Source: an uncultured Actinomycetes bacterium | GTDB taxonomy: Bacteria > Actinomycetota > Actinomycetes > Nanopelagicales > Nanopelagicaceae | Reading direction: 5' to 3' | Length of the DNA: 64,000 bases | NCBI GenBank assembly: GCA_903822425.1 | Contig: CAIJOY010000014.1 | Span: forward strand, 1-64,000 | Shown: piece after piece, positions 59,395 through 64,000 of the stretch | How positions within the stretch are numbered: position 1 is the stretch's first letter | Layout of the letters: each line of letters opens with the position of its first letter | Notes under the pieces: generated by a model | What the model saw: only the letters and a program-made list of their open reading frames with translations | Database searches by the model: none | Told to the model about the DNA's origin: nothing | Made by a program: the position numbers and the translations under genes

Positions 59395-61475
59395 TTCTTC
59401 ACCACCTTTGTTGTTGCTGAGATTTTAGGAAGTTTAGTAGGAGGGCCATCCGGAAATACGGCTTTCTTGGGATCCACAGTTGATCCAGTCACGCCAAATA
59501 AGGTTTCATAAATCTTGCGAACTCCCACCGCACTTGTCGATGCGCCAAATCCGCCTTGACTCACCATAACAACGACGGCATATCGTGGTTTTTCACTCGG
59601 AGCAAAAGATGCAAACCAAGATGTGTTGTCTTTTTTGGTGCCGTTGGTGTTAAGTCCAAATACTTCTGCGGTTCCTGTTTTACCGCTAACAGAGAGCGGA
59701 AAGCCAGAGAAAGTTGCTGCAGCCGTACCGCTTACAACGACTTCGCGAAGTGCGCCTCTTAGGAAATCAAGTGTCGTCTTGGATGCTGGCAACTTGCCCA
59801 AGACTGTTGGAGTGATTTCTTGCACCACGGTGCCATCTGCTTTAACTACCGCTCGGCCAACTGTGGGTTGCCATAGAGTGCCGCCATTTGCGATTGCTGC
59901 ATACATTTGCGTCAATTTTAATGGCGTCAGCAATGTATCGCCTTGTCCGATGGAGAAGTTCACAGCATCTCCCCCTCGAATTTTATCTCCATCAATACAG
60001 TTCTCTTTTGCTAGAGCGATAAGGAATGGCGTTAGCTCTTTCTTTGACGCACGGGATTGATAATTACAGAAATAATTCTTATTGGCGTTATACCAATCTG
60101 TGTGCCATTGGCGATCAGGTAGGCGCCCTACCGATTCTGATGGCAAATCGATACCGGTTTTCTTTGCAACCTGGAAACCGCGTGCTGCAGCAAAGAAGTA
60201 GTCATTGGCATTTGATTTTGGCGATAGACCACCATCTCGAACCCACTCGTCATAAGCAATTTGATACCAAATGGTGTCACACGAAATGGCGATTGCCTTC
60301 TTCATCGTGAGGCGTCCTTGAGCTTTGCTCTCGAAGTTTTGGAAATCTCTATCTCCGACAGTTACTTGTGCTGGGCAAGAATACGAAGCATTCAAGTCAT
60401 AACCGGCATTGGCTGCTGCGACAAGTGATACGGCCTTAAATGTAGACGCTGGTGCGTATTGGCCCTGTAAAGGACGTGTTAACGCAGGGACGCCAGTGGC
60501 TTCGCTAAATAAATCTTTTGCTTGCTTTACCGTTAAGCCCTTTTCCCAAATGTTTGGGTCATAGGTTGGATAGGAAGCTAGTGCCAAAATTCGACCAGTC
60601 TTCACATCCATGACAATTGCAGCGCCGCCATCTGCGCGATATCCAATGCTTCGCGCTCGAGATACTGCATCAGCTAAAGCTCGTTCTGTAGATGCTTGCA
60701 AAGTAACATCCAAACTCGTAACTAAATGATCTCCTGGGATAGAAGGAGTGTTCTGAGATTCCTTTGTTACCGCTTCTTTGCGATCAACAATGACGGTGCG
60801 AATCCCTGGTGTTCCGCGCAGAAATGAGTCATATTGATATTCCAAGCCCGCTTTACCAATGGATTCACTTCGATAGTAGTGGGCTCCATCCGTTGCATTC
60901 AGATCAGATTCAGTTAATGGCCCCACGTAACCCAACACATGTGCCGCATTGACTCCATCTATTCCAGGATAATTTCGAACAGCAACGGGCATAGCATCGA
61001 TGCCCGGAAATAGATCTGCGCGTTCTACGATCTGAAGTGCTCGATCTGGATCCGCGCTTTTTGTGATTGGTATTGGTTGGTACCGAGTACCCGTCCAACA
61101 TCCAGCTTGATCTCCCACTGGGAGTTCACCGCATAAACGAGTGTGACGATAAACATCAGTAAACCTTAAACCTAATAATTTAGCGGTCCGCGTAAGAACG
61201 CCAATTCCTTTATCGGTTTGCTTATCGGTAATACTTCGATCCACTGTGACAGCTAGGCCCACCTGATTAAGGGCTAGGGGAACACCCGATGAATCTACGA
61301 TGAGACCACGAACTGCTGGGTTGACGATGTCCCTACTTTGAATGCTCAGTGCTGCATCTCGATACCTAGGTCCAGCGCCAACTTGCAAATAGAACAACCG
61401 TCCAAAAAGAGCCAACATGAGCGAGATGATCAAAACTTGTGTTACTAACATGTTGAGACGGACGCGTTGATTCAT
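59391..61475 (-). CDS. mrdA: Penicillin-binding protein 2 (class B transpeptidase)
   Basis: Elongasome transpeptidase of 694 residues. An N-terminal membrane anchor (LVTQVLIISLMLALFGRLFYL) is followed by the dimerisation domain. The transpeptidase domain has SxxK as STFK near residue 344, SCD near residue 400 and KTGT in VSGKTGTAEVFG near residue 596. The long insertion between SxN and KTGT is normal for PBP2. It is cotranscribed with mreD and rodA. Confidence 0.94.
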   Translation of the reverse strand: MNQRVRLNMLVTQVLIISLMLALFGRLFYLQVGAGPRYRDAALSIQSRDIVNPAVRGLIVDSSGVPLALNQVGLAVTVDRSITDKQTDKGIGVLTRTAKLLGLRFTDVYRHTRLCGELPVGDQAGCWTGTRYQPIPITKSADPDRALQIVERADLFPGIDAMPVAVRNYPGIDGVNAAHVLGYVGPLTESDLNATDGAHYYRSESIGKAGLEYQYDSFLRGTPGIRTVIVDRKEAVTKESQNTPSIPGDHLVTSLDVTLQASTERALADAVSRARSIGYRADGGAAIVMDVKTGRILALASYPTYDPNIWEKGLTVKQAKDLFSEATGVPALTRPLQGQYAPASTFKAVSLVAAANAGYDLNASYSCPAQVTVGDRDFQNFESKAQGRLTMKKAIAISCDTIWYQIAYDEWVRDGGLSPKSNANDYFFAAARGFQVAKKTGIDLPSESVGRLPDRQWHTDWYNANKNYFCNYQSRASKKELTPFLIALAKENCIDGDKIRGGDAVNFSIGQGDTLLTPLKLTQMYAAIANGGTLWQPTVGRAVVKADGTVVQEITPTVLGKLPASKTTLDFLRGALREVVVSGTAAATFSGFPLSVSGKTGTAEVFGLNTNGTKKDNTSWFASFAPSEKPRYAVVVMVSQGGFGASTSAVGVRKIYETLFGVTGSTVDPKKAVFPDGPPTKLPKISATTKVVKK

Positions 61476-61993
61476 AAATTCTCTTTACTATCAAAAATCA
61501 TGCGATGTAGACGCGAAACTATAGGAAGTACAAAAGGTGCCACTGCTAGAGTCCACAAACCATTGCCGAGGACAGTTTTTGCTAATTCAAAGCTCGTCCC
61601 TAATTCCAGCCCAAGAATTGCACCAACGCAAAGATAGATCGTGAGAGTAACCACCATCGCAGCGGCAACGAGAAAAACTAAACTTAATGGATTCCCACGC
61701 AAACTATCATCGCCATAGCGAAGAAAGGCTATTGCGAAGCCAACGATGATAAGTACAAGCATCCATTGCCCAATAGGACCATCAGAGGTTGGAGAAAGAT
61801 CCAGTAGTGCCCCTGCGCCAAAACCAATTGCTGCGCCTAATTCTGGTGTGCTCAGTGCAGCCCACGAGAGAGTAAATATCAGATATAGCGAGAAGCCCCC
61901 GAGTGGCAATCGCACTTGGTTGAAGAGAGATTCTTGAAGTACAAAAACCGCGAGGAATACCAGTGAACTTAAGGAGATTCGACGCGTTAACAT
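61472..61993 (-). CDS. mreD: Rod shape-determining protein MreD
   Basis: Small integral membrane protein (173 residues, about five hydrophobic segments) of the elongation complex. Sequence conservation in this family is low, and the call rests on size, topology, GFGAGALLDLSPTSDGPIGQ and its place between mreC and the PBP gene. Its start is five bases after the mreC stop, and it overlaps the PBP gene by four bases. Confidence 0.88.
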   Translation of the reverse strand: MLTRRISLSSLVFLAVFVLQESLFNQVRLPLGGFSLYLIFTLSWAALSTPELGAAIGFGAGALLDLSPTSDGPIGQWMLVLIIVGFAIAFLRYGDDSLRGNPLSLVFLVAAAMVVTLTIYLCVGAILGLELGTSFELAKTVLGNGLWTLAVAPFVLPIVSRLHRMIFDSKENL

Positions 61994-61998
61994 GAAAG

Positions 61999-62922
61999 TT
62001 ACTTAGAAGGTGATGGGCTTGGCGTAACGAAAACCGTCACAGTTGGGACTGGAATCGGCATATGGCGAGCTGGAACAAGTGCGTCACGAGGATCAGCTGC
62101 AGGTGCCTTAGTCACTACCGCAACCACACCTAAACTATTCAAGTCTGCAAAAAGTTTAACTTCTGCAATTTGGGAAACGGCACTGGAGGATTCCAAAAGT
62201 ATAGAAACTTCTCCAACTGGCACTCCAGGCACAAATGGGCGATCACCTTGTGAACCGCGAGCGAGAAGTACATCCCCAGATTTAACCGAGCTCTGCGAAT
62301 CCAAGAGCTGCAATACTGCTGTGTTGGTGCCTTGTCCCGAGAGAATACCTATTTGTTGTGTACCGGCGATTCGCACTCCAACTTTGAATGCTGGATCAGA
62401 GACCAGCATCACCAGCGAGCTATCGGGATAAACCGCTTTCACCACGCCGACTAAACCTTGCCCGCAGATTACGGTCATGTCGCGCTTGAGGTTCATATTA
62501 CTTCCGGCATCAATCAAGATTGTTTGAGTAAAGGAAGCACTGGAGCCTTGGGATATTACTTTCGCATTGATCACTTTAAATCCTGCTGTGCCCGCTAAAT
62601 CAAGTACTGACTTCAATTGCTCAACTTGGGAGGCAAGGTTTTGGTTTGCAATAATTTGGTTGCGCAAAAGCGCATTTTCATCTTCCAGAGATTTGATTTT
62701 CGAACGCGTTCGGCCTAAGTGGGAAATATCTGAAAAGAAGTTGCCGACCGGAGAGAATGCAGAACTTGCTACCCGCTCAATTGGCGCCAGAACAGTTTGT
62801 GCTGCATTTCGGGCTCCAGACATCACGCTGACACCGCGAAGATCCAAGGTGATCAAAAAAAGTGAAGTGACGATCAAAGTCACGAGCAAGAGACGACTTC
62901 TATTGTCGCCGCCGTATCGCAT
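61999..62922 (-). CDS. mreC: Rod shape-determining protein MreC
   Basis: Bitopic membrane protein linking MreB to the PBPs. It has one N-terminal membrane helix (LLLVTLIVTSLFLITLDL), then a coiled coil (about 70-105, IKSLEDENALLRNQIIANQN) and the beta-domain with QGSSASFTQTILIDAGSN and GVVGVVKAVYPDSS-like segments. Length is 307 with a Pro/Thr tail. Begins 10 bases after mreB. Confidence 0.93.
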   Translation of the reverse strand: MRYGGDNRSRLLLVTLIVTSLFLITLDLRGVSVMSGARNAAQTVLAPIERVASSAFSPVGNFFSDISHLGRTRSKIKSLEDENALLRNQIIANQNLASQVEQLKSVLDLAGTAGFKVINAKVISQGSSASFTQTILIDAGSNMNLKRDMTVICGQGLVGVVKAVYPDSSLVMLVSDPAFKVGVRIAGTQQIGILSGQGTNTAVLQLLDSQSSVKSGDVLLARGSQGDRPFVPGVPVGEVSILLESSSAVSQIAEVKLFADLNSLGVVAVVTKAPAADPRDALVPARHMPIPVPTVTVFVTPSPSPSK

Positions 62923-62932
62923 AGAAAAACCC

Positions 62933-63964
62933 TTATCGACGCGGTTCGGAGATCAAGACCTTCTCTAAAGCCTCAAACTCTTCAATACATTTTCCAGAAC
63001 CTTCAACAACTGCATCGAGCGGACGCTCGGCAATATGAATTGGCATTCCAGTTTCGCGACGAAGACGTTCATCAAGACCTTTAAGCAATGCCCCGCCACC
63101 TGTTAGAACGATGCCGCGATCCATGAGATCACTGGCAAGTTCAGGAGGAGTCTTATCTAGCGTGCTCTTTACAGCATTAATGATGGCATTTACTGGTTCT
63201 TCGATTGCTTTGCGAATTTCAGCAGCAGAAACAACAATTGTCTTTGGAAGACCTGTTGCTAGGTCGCGGCCGCGAATTTCAGCATCTGGCTCACCTTGAA
63301 GTGGATATGCAGATCCAATCGCCATCTTGATTTCTTCAGCTGTGCGCTCTCCCAAAAGCAATGAGAATTCGCGCTTAACCCAGTTAATAATTGCTTGATC
63401 GAGCTCATCTCCACCGACGCGAATCGACAACGCAGTAACAATTCCGCCCAATGAGATAACAGCAACTTCAGTTGTTCCACCACCGATATCGACAACCATG
63501 TTTCCGGTTGGCTCGTGAATAGGTAGTCCAGCACCGATCGCGGCGGCCATTGGTTCTTCGATGATGTAGACCTTGCGAGCACCCGCGGCATAGCCTGCGT
63601 CTTTAACTGCACGCTGTTCTACGCCAGTAATACCTGAAGGCACGCAAACGACGATGCGAGGCTTTGCCAAGTAGCGGCGACGGTGCACTTTTTGAATGAA
63701 GTAACGCAACATCCGCTCTGTTGTATCGAAATCTGCGATAACACCATCCTTGAGAGGTCTGATGGCAACGATATTTCCAGGAGTACGGCCAATCATCTTT
63801 TTGGCTTCAAGGCCAACAGCAAGGATTGCACCAGTGTCTTGGTTGATGGCAACAACGCTCGGCTCATTGAGCACAATTCCGCGACCACGGACATACACCA
63901 AAGTATTTGCAGTTCCTAGGTCAACGGCCATATCGCGGCCGATGAACGACATTTTGTTACTCAT
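62933..63964 (-). CDS. mreB: Rod shape-determining protein MreB
   Basis: Bacterial actin guiding lateral wall synthesis. The 343-residue protein has the phosphate-1 loop [18 protein letters not shown], the phosphate-2 segment [20 protein letters not shown] and the adenosine motif [18 protein letters not shown]. The start has GGAGGG upstream. Beginning of the mreBCD-pbp2-rodA operon. Presence implies rod or curved cells. Confidence 0.97.
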   Translation of the reverse strand: MSNKMSFIGRDMAVDLGTANTLVYVRGRGIVLNEPSVVAINQDTGAILAVGLEAKKMIGRTPGNIVAIRPLKDGVIADFDTTERMLRYFIQKVHRRRYLAKPRIVVCVPSGITGVEQRAVKDAGYAAGARKVYIIEEPMAAAIGAGLPIHEPTGNMVVDIGGGTTEVAVISLGGIVTALSIRVGGDELDQAIINWVKREFSLLLGERTAEEIKMAIGSAYPLQGEPDAEIRGRDLATGLPKTIVVSAAEIRKAIEEPVNAIINAVKSTLDKTPPELASDLMDRGIVLTGGGALLKGLDERLRRETGMPIHIAERPLDAVVEGSGKCIEEFEALEKVLISEPRR

Positions 63965-64000
63965 TTATTTCCCTCCGAAAAAGATTGCAATTTCGCGTGT

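Overview
The window looks like chromosomal DNA of a streamlined actinobacterium. My best guess is the freshwater acI group (Nanopelagicales). The support is actinobacterial gene order (rpsB-tsf-pyrH-frr-cdsA-rlmN, rplU-rpmA-obg-proB, ilvBNC-serA-leuB, mreBCD-pbp2-rodA-rne), a base composition that looks moderate rather than GC-rich by eye, very short intergenic gaps, many start/stop overlaps (TAATG, ATGA) and three convergent gene pairs whose ends overlap. The genus assignment is inference; no search was run. I saw no rRNA, tRNA, CRISPR array, insertion sequence or prophage. No stretch longer than 300 bases lacks a gene; the two longest gaps, both a little over 200 bases, are structured leaders.

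Layout from left to right. (1) 56-12304, minus strand: translation and housekeeping genes rpsO, ribF, truB, rbfA, infB, ylxR, nusA, rimP, a TSUP permease, proS, ispG and a site-2 protease (rseP). (2) 12358-26716: an accessory-looking polyamine block. It holds a GABA-type aminotransferase, an agmatinase-family ureohydrolase, two FAD amine oxidoreductases, a complete potDABC importer, an aldehyde dehydrogenase, an Lrp/AsnC regulator, an omega-aminotransferase, a flavin split-barrel protein and an EamA exporter. Together they could import polyamines and convert putrescine through 4-aminobutyraldehyde and GABA to succinate semialdehyde. (3) 26724-28415: a secreted protein of unknown function. (4) 28490-33471: rlmN, cdsA, frr, pyrH, tsf, rpsB, with xerC upstream. 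(5) 34610-45158: a branched-chain amino acid and serine block, cimA, ilvE, leuB, serA, ilvC, ilvN, ilvB and ilvD, with a transcription attenuator in front of ilvB. (6) 45277-55773: a DHA2 drug exporter, gatCAB, proA, a serine hydrolase, proB, obg, rpmA and rplU. (7) 55879-63964: rne and the cell-shape operon rodA, pbp2, mreD, mreC, mreB.

The most interesting signals are in RNA rather than in new proteins. There is a near-complete ilv attenuator with a probably leaderless Val/Ile-rich leader peptide. There is a two-hairpin structure of unknown identity between potC and an amine oxidoreductase gene. Structured leaders stand in front of rpsO (a possible pseudoknot), rpsB (UUCG-capped hairpins), rplU and rne. 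The secreted protein ends in a two-cysteine basic tail that may be a cell-surface signal. The polyamine block sits where dxr normally lies between rlmN and rseP, and dxr is not in the window.
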